Origin: Microbacteriaceae bacterium
GTDB taxonomy: Bacteria; Actinomycetota; Actinomycetes; Actinomycetales; Microbacteriaceae
Assembly (NCBI GenBank): GCA_014377425.1
Contig: JACMPQ010000086.1
Span: forward strand, 1 to 45,125
DNA: 45,125 nt
Reading direction: 5' to 3'
Position numbers and translations under genes: made by a program. The notes under the pieces were generated by a model. The model was given only the letters and a program-made list of their open reading frames with translations, made no database searches and had not been told where the DNA came from. Shown here in pieces: positions 33,091-43,451 of this stretch. Position 1 is the first letter of the stretch. Every line of letters begins with the position of its first letter.

Positions 33091-33135
33091 GACACCGATT
33101 CCGCCGGTTAGGCACACGCGGGCAATCTGTGCCGG

Positions 33136-33687
33136 CTAGATGTAGATCGCCGGGTCTAGGTAGTAGTTGGCGGCATCCATCGAAACGATCGTGGCCGGGA
33201 TGCCAACGAGCAGCGAACGGGCCGGGGCATCCCGCACCACCACCGCCCGAGCCCCCACCACGCTGCCATCACCGATGCTCACCGCGCCCAAAACTGTGGC
33301 GCCAGCTCCGATCGTTACCGAGTTGCCAATAGTCGGATGCCGCCGACCGGGGTTAGAGCTGCGACCACCGAGCGTGACCCCGTGGTAAACCATCACGTCG
33401 TCACCGATTACGGCCGTCTCCCCGATTACTACCCCCATGCCGTGGTCGATAAAGAAACGTCGCCCAATCGTGGCGCCGGGATGAATTTCCACTCCGGTGA
33501 GAAACCGGGCAAATTGCGAGAGCATGCGGGCCGCCAAAAACGCCTGCGCCAGCCACAGACGATGCGTGAGCCGAAACAGCCAGACCGCGTGCATCCCGGA
33601 ATAAACCAACACAATCTCGGTGCTGCTTCGGGCTGCCGGATCCCGGTCACGGGCGGTGCGCACATCCTCCCGAAGGCGGGACAGCAC
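33136..33687 (-). CDS. cysE: Serine O-acetyltransferase
   Basis: A 183-residue enzyme that acetylates serine to O-acetylserine, the substrate of CysK. After a short helical N-terminus ([20 protein letters not shown]) comes the left-handed beta-helix with hexapeptide repeats: [60 protein letters not shown]. The catalytic His is in [10 protein letters not shown]. It is shorter at the N-terminus than E. coli CysE, as is common in this group. The GTG at 33687 has GAGG upstream and is preferred to a GTG at 33693; both lie just after the cysK stop, so the two are cotranscribed. Confidence 0.96.
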   Translation of the reverse strand: MLSRLREDVRTARDRDPAARSSTEIVLVYSGMHAVWLFRLTHRLWLAQAFLAARMLSQFARFLTGVEIHPGATIGRRFFIDHGMGVVIGETAVIGDDVMVYHGVTLGGRSSNPGRRHPTIGNSVTIGAGATVLGAVSIGDGSVVGARAVVVRDAPARSLLVGIPATIVSMDAANYYLDPAIYI

Positions 33688-33694
33688 GCTCACC

Positions 33695-34633
33695 TCAGTC
33701 TTGGAGGTGCTCGAACAGCACGCTGGAGAGGTAGCGCTCGCCGGTGTCGCAGATGATCGCGACGATGGTTTTGCCGGCGTTTTCGGGGCGCAGCCCGAGC
33801 TGAATGGCCGCCCAAATGATGGCGCCGGAAGAAATCCCGGTGAAAATACCCTCCTCGGTGGCAAGGCGGCGGGCGTATTCGAGGGAATCTTCGAGGGTGA
33901 CGTCGATGATCTCGTCGTAGGCGGCGGTGTCGAGGACCCCGGGAATGAAGTTGGCGCCGATGCCCTGAATCTTGTGCGGGCCGGCAGTTCCCTGAGTGAG
34001 CAGCGGCGAATCAATCGGCTCTACACCGACAATCTGCACCCCGGGCTTTCGCGCTTTGAGTACCTGGCCCACGCCGGTGACGGTTCCGCCTGTGCCGATA
34101 CCGGCCACGAAAATGTCGACTTCGCCGTCGGTGTCGTTCCAGACCTCCTCAGCGGTGGTGTCGCGGTGCACCCTCGGATTTGCCGGGTTATCGAACTGGT
34201 TGGCCCAAATGGCGTTGGGGGTCTCGGCCACAATTTGCTTGGCCTTCTCGACCGCGCCGCGCATTCCTTCAGAACCGGGGGTCAGCACGATCTCGGCACC
34301 GTAGGCGCGCAACACCACTCGCCGCTCTTTGCTCATGGTTTCGGGCATCGTCATGATCACCTTGTAGCCGCGGGCCGCTCCCGCCATGGCCAGCGCGATG
34401 CCGGTATTACCGCTGGTTCCCTCAACGATGGTGCCGCCGGGCTTCAGCTCGCCGCTCTTCTCTGCGGCATCGATGATGGCCACACCAAGGCGGTCTTTCA
34501 CGCTGGAGGAGGGGTTGTAGAACTCGAGTTTGGCGAGGACCGTGGCGTTGAGGCCTTCGGTAACCCGGTTCAGTCGCACCAGCGGGGTGTTGCCCACGAG
34601 TTCGGTGATGTTCGAATAGACGCGTCCGGCCAT
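33695..34633 (-). CDS. cysK: Cysteine synthase A
   Basis: A 312-residue PLP enzyme that makes cysteine from O-acetylserine and sulfide. The PLP lysine is Lys46 in [20 protein letters not shown] binds the substrate carboxylate, [12 protein letters not shown] holds the PLP phosphate, and the C-terminal [20 protein letters not shown] is typical. Length and motifs are normal. cysE follows within 10 bp, so both cysteine steps are expressed together and can form the known CysE-CysK complex. The 156-bp gap upstream contains the terminator of the RNA helicase gene. Confidence 0.98.
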   Translation of the reverse strand: MAGRVYSNITELVGNTPLVRLNRVTEGLNATVLAKLEFYNPSSSVKDRLGVAIIDAAEKSGELKPGGTIVEGTSGNTGIALAMAGAARGYKVIMTMPETMSKERRVVLRAYGAEIVLTPGSEGMRGAVEKAKQIVAETPNAIWANQFDNPANPRVHRDTTAEEVWNDTDGEVDIFVAGIGTGGTVTGVGQVLKARKPGVQIVGVEPIDSPLLTQGTAGPHKIQGIGANFIPGVLDTAAYDEIIDVTLEDSLEYARRLATEEGIFTGISSGAIIWAAIQLGLRPENAGKTIVAIICDTGERYLSSVLFEHLQD

Positions 34634-34743
34634 GGTGTGCTGCTCTCGTTTAGTTCAAGATGACTTGGTTTACCTTAGTGATCAGCCTCATCAGCCGCCG
34701 AATTATTCCGGTATCGGATGCCGGTTGCCGAGAGTTAACCGCC

Positions 34744-34777
34744 GAAAGGCGCCCACCCCGTGAGGTGAACGCCTTTC
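34744..34777 (-). terminator. Hairpin after the DEAD-box helicase gene
   Basis: GAAAGGCG (34744-34751) and CGCCTTTC (34770-34777) pair outside an inner CACC/GGTG stem. It lies 13 bp past the helicase stop. No long U tract follows, so strength is uncertain. Confidence 0.6.
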
Positions 34778-34789
34778 AAACGGTAAAAG

Positions 34790-37066
<2,277 letters not shown>

Positions 37067-37147
37067 GGTGATTTTTCTGGGTTGTTGTCTTTGCATGGCA
37101 ACGCAGAGCCCAAATTAGGCCCGCCCTACTAGAACCCGCGCAGTAGC

Positions 37148-37166
37148 GATCGCGAAGCGCGCGATC
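37148..37166. other. Hairpin in the helicase upstream region
   Basis: GATCGCG and CGCGATC form a 7-bp stem with a 5-nt loop, about 80 bp before the helicase start. The whole 270-bp gap 37067-37336 holds no gene; it could be a structured leader, as in some cold-shock RNA helicase genes. Confidence 0.4.
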
Positions 37167-37336
37167 GACCAGCCAAACGCTCACGGAGCGCGCAGCTGAC
37201 CAGAACCGATTGGGGCCGTTTCACATACAGTGTGAATTTCTCATTCGGGCGGCGTCCATTCCGCGCGTATATGAGGTACCGGCCCAACTGACTTACAAAC
37301 CCATCCGCACAATCGCGGTGCCAAGAGCCGACTGGG

Positions 37337-40300
37337 CTACATTACCGGATCGACGCCACCGATGCGCGGATTTTGCACAATTGCCTGAGAACCTGTTGTT
37401 GATCGCGAAAATTGTCGGTCAACACGGCGTTCCTTGGCACCCTCCACGAGGTAATACAGCACCGGCAGCACCACGAGGGTGAGGATCGTGGATGACACCA
37501 GCCCACCGATCACGATGATCGCCAGTGGTTGCGAGATGAAACCGCCGGTACCGGTGAGCCCGATCGCGAGCGGGAGGAGGGCAAAAATGGTGGCCGCGGC
37601 CGTCATCAAAATCGGGCGAAGCCTGCGGCTGGCGCCCTGCAAGATGGCATCGCCTACCTTCAATCCACGGGATCGGTATTGGTTAATCAGGTCAACCAGA
37701 ACAATGGCATTGGTCACCACAATTCCAATGAGCATCAACACCCCAATAAGCGAGGGGACCCCCAGCGGGATGCCCGAAAGCACCTGTAGCAGAATGGCCC
37801 CGGTGGCGGCAAACGGCACCGAAATCAGCAAGATCAGCGGCTGGCGCAGGCTCTTGAAGGTGGCCACCATGACCACGTAGACGATGAGGATTGCCACCAG
37901 CAGCGCAAGACCGAGTTGCTGAAAGGCGTCGCCCTGTTGCGCGGTGACCCCACCGATGGTGGCCGTAGCACCGGCCGGGAGGGTCGCGCCAGCCAGCGCG
38001 GTCGTGACCGCCGCCGAAGCGGTGCCGACGTCGTTGCTTCTCGGCGTGACGGTTACGGTCGCGGCCCGCAACCCCTTGATGGTGGTGATACTCGCCGGGC
38101 CGTTGGTCTGCTCGACCGTGGCCAGGTCACTGAGTTTGAGTGGGCCGGTCGCGGTGGGAATGGCGAAGTCGCGCAGTGCCTGAACCGTGAGCGGAGCATC
38201 CGCATTGTTGATGTAAATCGACAGCGTTTTCTCGTTGATGACCACCGAGCCAACGGCCGAGGGCAGAAGGCTCTGCGCCACGATGCCGCCGACCGCGACC
38301 TCGCTGAGGCCGGATTGCGCGGCCTTGGTGCGGTCAACCGTGACAGCGATAAACGGCTGAGCGGCTGACAGGTCGCTGCCGGCCTGCGCCGTTACCGACA
38401 GGTTTTTGACCGCCGCCAGCACCGAGCGTGCCGCCCTCGTGAGATCGGCTTCGCGATTGGCGGTGATGTTGATGGAGATGTCGGATGACGCAAACGCGGA
38501 ACCGGCGCTCGCGAGCGAGACGTCCCCCACTCCGCTCAATTTCTTGACCGCGGCCCGTACCCGTTCCTGCAGAGCACTCTGATCCACGGCGGGATCCGTG
38601 GTGATCGAAAACGACACGCTGCCGTTGCTCAAAAATGCCTGCCGGAGCGAGCTGCCGCTCTGCCCGATGGAGGTCTGAACAACTTTAACGCCCCGCAGAC
38701 CGATCAGCGTCTTTTCGACCGTGGTCGCCGCGGTGTCGAGGGTGGCGAGGCTCGCCCCGAGCGGCAATTTCTGGGTGACGGTGAGGGTGTTCTGACCGCT
38801 ATCGCCGATGAAGTTGGTTTTCAGGCTTGGAATGAGCGCTCCGGTCCCGACAAGGATCAACAGCGCAACCCCGATAGTTGCCAGTGGTCGGGCGAGGGTG
38901 AACCGCAGCACGGGAAGGTAGCTGCGCTGCAACCTCGTCGGTGGGGTGTTGGCGTCACGTTCGTTGACGCCCGCGACAGCGGCGCTGGGGATCACGCCAC
39001 TTGGAATCGCGGCATCCACTGCGCCGGAATGTTTGCGCGCTTTCGGCGAACGCAAGAACCAGTAGGCCAATACGGGCACGATCGTGAGTGCCACGAACAG
39101 GGAGGCGGCGAGCGCAATGGTGACCGTGAGCGCGAAGGGGCGAAACAACTCGCCGGTGATATCGCCCACGAGGGTCAGCGGCAAAAACACGGCAACCGTG
39201 GTGACGGTCGAGGCGGTTATCGCCGACGCCACCTCTTTAACCCCGGAGGAGATGGCCGAGAGTCTGTCCTCACCGAAGGAGAGGTGTCGTTTGATGTTCT
39301 CGATCACCACGATCGAGTCGTCGACCACCCGCCCGATGGCGATCGTGAGCGCCCCAAGCGTGATGATATTGAGCGTATAACCGGATGCCAGCATGCCGAT
39401 GAAGGTGATCAGCACCGACACCGGAATGGAGATGGCCGTCACCAGGGTCGACCGGATCGAGAGCAGGAAGATCAAAATAACGATCACGGCAAAGAGCAAA
39501 CCGAGCGCGCCCTCGGTGGCCAGACTGTCGATTGACTGCTGGATAAACGGTGCCTGATCAAACACCACCGTGAATTTGGTGTTCTGCCCGAGATCTTTTT
39601 CGAGGCTCGGGATGAGCGCGTTGACCTCTTTCGACACCGATACCGTGTTGCCGTCGGGGGTTTTGGTTACCGCCACCGTGAGCGATGGCTTGCCGTTCAC
39701 CCGCGAGATTCCGGTGATCGGGTCGCTCGCAACGACAACGGTTGCAACCTCCGCAATCGTCACAACCGTGCCCGGGGTCGCCGACTTCGCGCCCACCAGA
39801 GGCAGCGTGCCGATCGCGTCGGCCGAAGTCAACCGCGCCCCGGATTGAATAGTGAGGGTGTTGCCGCCCTCGGTGATTGACCCGGTCGGTAGCAGCGAGC
39901 CGTTGGCGTCGAGGGCGTCGCGAATATTTTTGTTGCTGATGCCGGCCGCGCGTAGCTTGGCGACGTCCGGGGTAATGGAGACACGCTGTTTGGTCGTGCC
40001 GAGCAGGTCGGCGGCACGCACGCCGTCGAGTTGCAGTAGATCGTTGATCGTGCGGTTCTGCAGCAAGAGGGAGAGGTCATCGGCACTGCGGTTGCTCGTC
40101 ACGGCGATTTGCACCACCGGCAGATCATCGATGCTGCCGGTAATGACCTGTGGGTCCACTCCCGACGGCAACGTCGACTTGATGCGGTTGATCGCCAGGG
40201 TCACCTTTTGTTCGGCGGTGGCCAAATCGGTGCCGAAATTGAAGGATGCCGACACCGACGACAGATTTGTGCTGGAGGTGGCGGTGGTGTCTTTGATTCC

Positions 40301-40561
40301 CGGCACGGCCTGAATGGCCTGCTCGATCTTGCCGCTCACATCGGTGTCGACCACCTCCGGCGCCGCACCCGGATAGTTGGTGATCACCACCAGCCGTGGA
40401 AAGGTGACCGAGGGAATTAGTTCCTGTTTGAGTGAGGTGAGGGCAATCGAGCCGAAGATGGCGACCACGATCGTCACGAGCGCGATCAATGCTCGGTTGC
40501 GCAGGCTGAAGACGGAGAGAAAGTGCACGGCTGGAGGAGCTTTCTGTCGAGAAAATGTCAC
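37337..40561 (-). CDS. RND-type efflux transporter (AcrB/SwrC-like)
   Basis: A 1074-residue permease of the HAE-type RND family. It has TM1 (ALIALVTIVVAIFGSIALTS), a large extracytoplasmic loop, a helix block with the proton-relay Asp pair (IAIGRVVDDSIVVIENI), a second large loop, and a second helix block ending VVLPVLYYLVEGAKERR. It should export hydrophobic compounds by proton antiport. No membrane-fusion or outer-membrane partner gene is adjacent, as expected in a monoderm; Bacillus SwrC is a similar solitary case. The GTG at 40561 has no ribosome binding site; a second GTG at 40528 would give VHFLSVFSLRNR, a start closer to relatives. Confidence 0.93.
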   Translation of the reverse strand: MTFSRQKAPPAVHFLSVFSLRNRALIALVTIVVAIFGSIALTSLKQELIPSVTFPRLVVITNYPGAAPEVVDTDVSGKIEQAIQAVPGIKDTTATSSTNLSSVSASFNFGTDLATAEQKVTLAINRIKSTLPSGVDPQVITGSIDDLPVVQIAVTSNRSADDLSLLLQNRTINDLLQLDGVRAADLLGTTKQRVSITPDVAKLRAAGISNKNIRDALDANGSLLPTGSITEGGNTLTIQSGARLTSADAIGTLPLVGAKSATPGTVVTIAEVATVVVASDPITGISRVNGKPSLTVAVTKTPDGNTVSVSKEVNALIPSLEKDLGQNTKFTVVFDQAPFIQQSIDSLATEGALGLLFAVIVILIFLLSIRSTLVTAISIPVSVLITFIGMLASGYTLNIITLGALTIAIGRVVDDSIVVIENIKRHLSFGEDRLSAISSGVKEVASAITASTVTTVAVFLPLTLVGDITGELFRPFALTVTIALAASLFVALTIVPVLAYWFLRSPKARKHSGAVDAAIPSGVIPSAAVAGVNERDANTPPTRLQRSYLPVLRFTLARPLATIGVALLILVGTGALIPSLKTNFIGDSGQNTLTVTQKLPLGASLATLDTAATTVEKTLIGLRGVKVVQTSIGQSGSSLRQAFLSNGSVSFSITTDPAVDQSALQERVRAAVKKLSGVGDVSLASAGSAFASSDISINITANREADLTRAARSVLAAVKNLSVTAQAGSDLSAAQPFIAVTVDRTKAAQSGLSEVAVGGIVAQSLLPSAVGSVVINEKTLSIYINNADAPLTVQALRDFAIPTATGPLKLSDLATVEQTNGPASITTIKGLRAATVTVTPRSNDVGTASAAVTTALAGATLPAGATATIGGVTAQQGDAFQQLGLALLVAILIVYVVMVATFKSLRQPLILLISVPFAATGAILLQVLSGIPLGVPSLIGVLMLIGIVVTNAIVLVDLINQYRSRGLKVGDAILQGASRRLRPILMTAAATIFALLPLAIGLTGTGGFISQPLAIIVIGGLVSSTILTLVVLPVLYYLVEGAKERRVDRQFSRSTTGSQAIVQNPRIGGVDPVM

Positions 40562-40695
40562 GGGTGTCAGCGCCGATTTTTTTCGCCGCCCAGCACGACC
40601 CTGTACCCGGATGCCAGTGTGCCACCGGGTACTGGGAGGTGGGTCTCGGTTTCCGCAGCGGGCGCTCCGGGGGTGCCGTGATGGGTGCGGGGCGC

Positions 40696-41616
40696 TCAGG
40701 GGTGCGGCGTCGCCTCACGGGCACCATGCGATGCGGGCTCAAGCTGAAAAGTGGAGTGCTCCACACTGATATCGAAGTGGGTCGCGACACAGCTCTGGAG
40801 CAGCCCCAGGATCTCGGTGGAGTGGCCATCCCGAAAGCACTCGTCATCGATAACGACGTGGGCGGTGAGCACCGGCAGGTGGGTCGCAATTTGGCTGGCG
40901 TGCAGGTCGTGCACTGCCCGCACGTGCGCCAGTTCCAAAATGTGTTCGCGCACCGAGTCGAGGTCGAGCCCCATCGGGGTCGATTCCAGCAGTACGTCCA
41001 CCGTCTCGCGCAGCAGCTTTACCGCCCGCGGGATGATCAGGGCACCGATCAACAGTGCGGCTATGGCGTCTGCGCGCGTGAACCCGGTGAGTGCGATCAC
41101 GATCGCGGCGATGATGACCCCCACCGATCCGAGGGCGTCGTTTACCACCTCAAGAAAAGCTGCCCGCATGTTGAAGTTGGTGGCCCGGTCGGAGGCGAGC
41201 ACGAGAATCGAGGCAATGTTTCCGGCGAGCCCGATCGCTCCGAAAATCAATAGTTGGGTGGAGACAATCTCCGGCGGAGAAATAAGCCGCTGCACGCCTT
41301 CGATCACCACGAACAACCCGACGGCAAGAAGCACCGCAGCTTGGGCGGTGGCCGCGAGGATCTCGGCTCGTTGGTAGCCCCAAGTTCGGCGAGCGGTGGC
41401 CGCGCGGGTCATCAGGGAGGACGCCAACAGCGCTACCAGCAGCCCGCCGGCATCCGTCAGCATGTGGGCGGCATCCACCAGGAGTGCAAGGCCCCCGGTG
41501 AGCACCGCGCCGATCACTTCGGCGACCAGCACCGACGCGGTGATGCCGAACGCGATCATGAGCCGCCGGCGGGGATTCACGCCAGCCGCCGCATGGGAGT
41601 GCCCGTGATCACTCAT
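40696..41616 (-). CDS. CDF-family metal cation exporter
   Basis: A 306-residue cation diffusion facilitator, six helices plus a cytoplasmic metal-binding domain. It starts with a His cluster (DHGHSHAAAG). The TM2 metal motif is HMLTD (HxxxD) in LLVDAAHMLTDAGG. The matching TM5 motif reads EVVND, so the usual His is Glu. It probably exports Zn, Cd or similar divalent ions by proton exchange. It is the last gene of the cmtR operon, with an 8-bp overlap to the preceding transporter gene. Confidence 0.95.
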   Translation of the reverse strand: MSDHGHSHAAAGVNPRRRLMIAFGITASVLVAEVIGAVLTGGLALLVDAAHMLTDAGGLLVALLASSLMTRAATARRTWGYQRAEILAATAQAAVLLAVGLFVVIEGVQRLISPPEIVSTQLLIFGAIGLAGNIASILVLASDRATNFNMRAAFLEVVNDALGSVGVIIAAIVIALTGFTRADAIAALLIGALIIPRAVKLLRETVDVLLESTPMGLDLDSVREHILELAHVRAVHDLHASQIATHLPVLTAHVVIDDECFRDGHSTEILGLLQSCVATHFDISVEHSTFQLEPASHGAREATPHP

Positions 41617-42313
41617 GAGCCGCCCGCTCCCCGGTCAGTTCTGCAACCGAAACCGTGCACGCCTCGCCCTTGTAGGCCTCAATTCCCTCGCGGATCGCGA
41701 AGACGGCGATCACGAGTGCGGCTACCGAGTCAGCCCATGCCCAGCCGAGCACGCTGTTCAGCAGTAGCCCGGCAAGTACCGCCGCCGACAGGTAGCTGCA
41801 GATCAGCGTCTGCTTCGAATCGGCGACCGCGGAGGTGGAACCAAGCGCGCGTCCGGCCCGGCGTTCGATGAGCGAGATGGCCGGCATCACCACGAGGCTG
41901 AGAGCGGCGAGCCCGATGCCCACCGGGCTGTGCTGCGGTTCGCGAAGGCCGGTAAGCGACACGAATGCGCCCACGATCACGGACGCGGCGAGCGCAAAAA
42001 ATGACACCGCGATGATTCGGAGGGCAGCACGTTCCCGCTTTTCCGGATCCGGTGCGGCGAATTGCCAGGCCACCGCAGCCGCCGACAGAACCTCAACCAC
42101 CGAGTCAAGCCCGAAACCCACGAGCGCTGCGGATGACGCCACCGTTCCCGCACTGATTGCGACCGCCGCCTCGATCAGGTTGTACACAATCGTGAAGGCC
42201 ACGACCAGACGGATGCGGCGTTGCAACAACAGCCGGCGCGAGGACGCGAGCGTTGCCACCGGAATCGTCTGGCCATCGCTCGCGAGATGGCGGCCCACGC
42301 CGTCCGCGCTCAC
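41609..42313 (-). CDS. CDF-like cation transporter
   Basis: A 234-residue membrane protein with about five or six helices, related to CDF-like transporters often found beside ArsR-type regulators. The N-terminal helix RLVVAFTIVYNLIEAAVAI is followed by ALVGFGLDSVVEVLSA, with an FxxDS motif replacing the canonical metal motif, and later VADSKQTLICSYLS. The cytoplasmic domain is absent. The GTG at 42313 has GAGGGG upstream and lies 11 bp after the cmtR stop, so it is the likely start. The middle gene of a cmtR-transporter-CDF operon, it probably exports the metal sensed by CmtR. Confidence 0.88.
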   Translation of the reverse strand: MSADGVGRHLASDGQTIPVATLASSRRLLLQRRIRLVVAFTIVYNLIEAAVAISAGTVASSAALVGFGLDSVVEVLSAAAVAWQFAAPDPEKRERAALRIIAVSFFALAASVIVGAFVSLTGLREPQHSPVGIGLAALSLVVMPAISLIERRAGRALGSTSAVADSKQTLICSYLSAAVLAGLLLNSVLGWAWADSVAALVIAVFAIREGIEAYKGEACTVSVAELTGERAAHE

Positions 42314-42324
42314 GAAGTGACCCC

Positions 42325-42663
42325 TCAACAGCACGACAATCCGCAGTTTTCGTCCGAGCACGGCTCGCACTCCTCGACCGCAAGCACGACATCCACGAGC
42401 GACACCAACGCCAGCGCGAGACGGGGATCGGCGATTTCATAGCGGGTCTGCCGACCTTCCGGGGTGGCGACGACGATTCCGCAGCCGCGAAGACACGACA
42501 GGTGGTTGGACACGTTGGAGCGCGTGAGCTTCAGCTCGTGGGCCAGCTCGGCGGGGTAGCAGGCGCCATCAATCAATCGCAGCAGGATGCTAGATCGAGT
42601 GGGATCTGCCATCGCTCGGCCCAGCCGGTTGACTGCGTCGAGTCGGGGCGTGACGGTAAGCAT
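42325..42663 (-). CDS. cmtR: CmtR-type ArsR/SmtB metal sensor
   Basis: A 112-residue winged-helix repressor. The DNA-reading helix is LTRSNVSNHLSCLRGCG. Cysteines at 57, 61 and 102 match, by number and context, the Cd(II)/Pb(II)-binding residues known for mycobacterial CmtR; further cysteines (35, 99, 107, 111, 112) could modulate binding. It should repress its own operon until cadmium or lead binds. The start is an ATG 7 nt after TATAAT, so the mRNA is leaderless. A dyad that overlaps this -10 is the probable operator. The two genes downstream encode cation transporters. Confidence 0.93.
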   Translation of the reverse strand: MLTVTPRLDAVNRLGRAMADPTRSSILLRLIDGACYPAELAHELKLTRSNVSNHLSCLRGCGIVVATPEGRQTRYEIADPRLALALVSLVDVVLAVEECEPCSDENCGLSCC

Positions 42664-42670
42664 AATTTCT

Positions 42671-42676
42671 ATTATA
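42671..42676 (-). promoter_or_regulatory. -10 element of the cmtR operon
   Basis: Consensus TATAAT, part of an extended TGTATAAT, ends 7 nt before the cmtR ATG. The transcript is predicted to be leaderless. Confidence 0.6.
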
Positions 42677-42692
42677 CAGCAACGGCTGTACA
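42673..42692. promoter_or_regulatory. Candidate CmtR operator
   Basis: TATACAGC-AACG-GCTGTACA is a near-perfect 8-4-8 dyad that covers part of the -10. Binding there would block polymerase, and it lies between the divergent cmtR and yczE-like genes. Confidence 0.65.
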
Positions 42693-42737
42693 GTGCCCCG
42701 ATTTTGCTCTTCTCCCGCCGCCAGCTTTGATGAGGCT

Positions 42738-43346
42738 ATGACGCCTTTGTTTGTTCGCCGCATCGCCCAGCTCTTGAGCGGCCTCGTTCTCTACGGTCTC
42801 GGCATCTCGATGATGATTCGGGGGGCCGTCGGCGTCTCGCCGTGGGATGTACTGGGTCAGGGCGTCGCCCGCCAAACCGGTCTCGATTTCGGGCTGGTCA
42901 CCGTTCTGGTCGGCGCGGCGGTACTGCTGCTCTGGATTCCGATCCGGCAGAAACCGGGCATCGGCACCCTGCTCAACGTGCTTTTGGTGGGGCCGAGCGC
43001 CACCATCGGGCTCGGTTTTATTGAGGCTCCGCCGGAACTGTGGGAACGAATTCTGATGTTCGCGGGCGGCCTACTGGTGGTGGCCCTGGCTACCGGCCTC
43101 TACATTGGGGCCCGCTTCGGACCCGGCCCGCGCGACGGGCTGATGACCGGAATTCACCGCCGCTGGGGCTGGCCAATCTGGATTGTCCGCACCGCAATTG
43201 AGGTGACGGTGCTCGCCATCGGCTGGTTCCTCGGCGGAAATGTGGGACTCGGCACCCTAGCGTTCGCGCTGTTCATCGGCCCACTGGTGGGCAAGACCGT
43301 GCCCTGGCTGCGGGTTCCCGAAGCGCCGAAAGTCACTCTGCCCTAG
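42738..43346 (+). CDS. YczE/YitT-like membrane protein
   Basis: A 202-residue protein with about five membrane helices. Conserved YczE-type segments are YGLGISMMIRGAVGVSPWDV near the N-terminus, GPSATIGLGF, and GARFGPGPRDGLMTGIHRR. Family members have been linked to export or regulation in bacilli, but no defined activity is established. GAGG precedes the ATG at 42738. It is divergent from cmtR, and the dyad between them could influence both, though functional coupling is not shown. Confidence 0.88.
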   Translation: MTPLFVRRIAQLLSGLVLYGLGISMMIRGAVGVSPWDVLGQGVARQTGLDFGLVTVLVGAAVLLLWIPIRQKPGIGTLLNVLLVGPSATIGLGFIEAPPELWERILMFAGGLLVVALATGLYIGARFGPGPRDGLMTGIHRRWGWPIWIVRTAIEVTVLAIGWFLGGNVGLGTLAFALFIGPLVGKTVPWLRVPEAPKVTLP

Positions 43347-43437
43347 CCCAAATCCAGTCAATTTTAACCTGCCACCCAGCCTCGGGCGGCTCCTAAATAG
43401 CGCTTAAAAACCGCTAGGAAACCTCACGGCACCGGTG

Positions 43438-43443
43438 TAGCGT
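43438..43443 (+). promoter_or_regulatory. Candidate -10 element of the APC permease gene
   Basis: TAGCGT ends 8 nt before the GTG at 43452, close to the leaderless spacing seen elsewhere in the window. No ribosome binding site lies between. Confidence 0.4.
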
Positions 43444-43451
43444 GGCCCCTC

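Noticed and set aside
37210-37482. Short plus-strand frame upstream of the helicase gene
   Set aside because: Half of it is antisense to the conserved C-terminus of the RND gene; no ribosome binding site and no family resemblance.
43347-43451. c-di-AMP or other riboswitch before the APC permease gene
   Set aside because: The gap is only about 105 bp, shows no conserved riboswitch core that I can recognise, and a leaderless -10 explains the start better.
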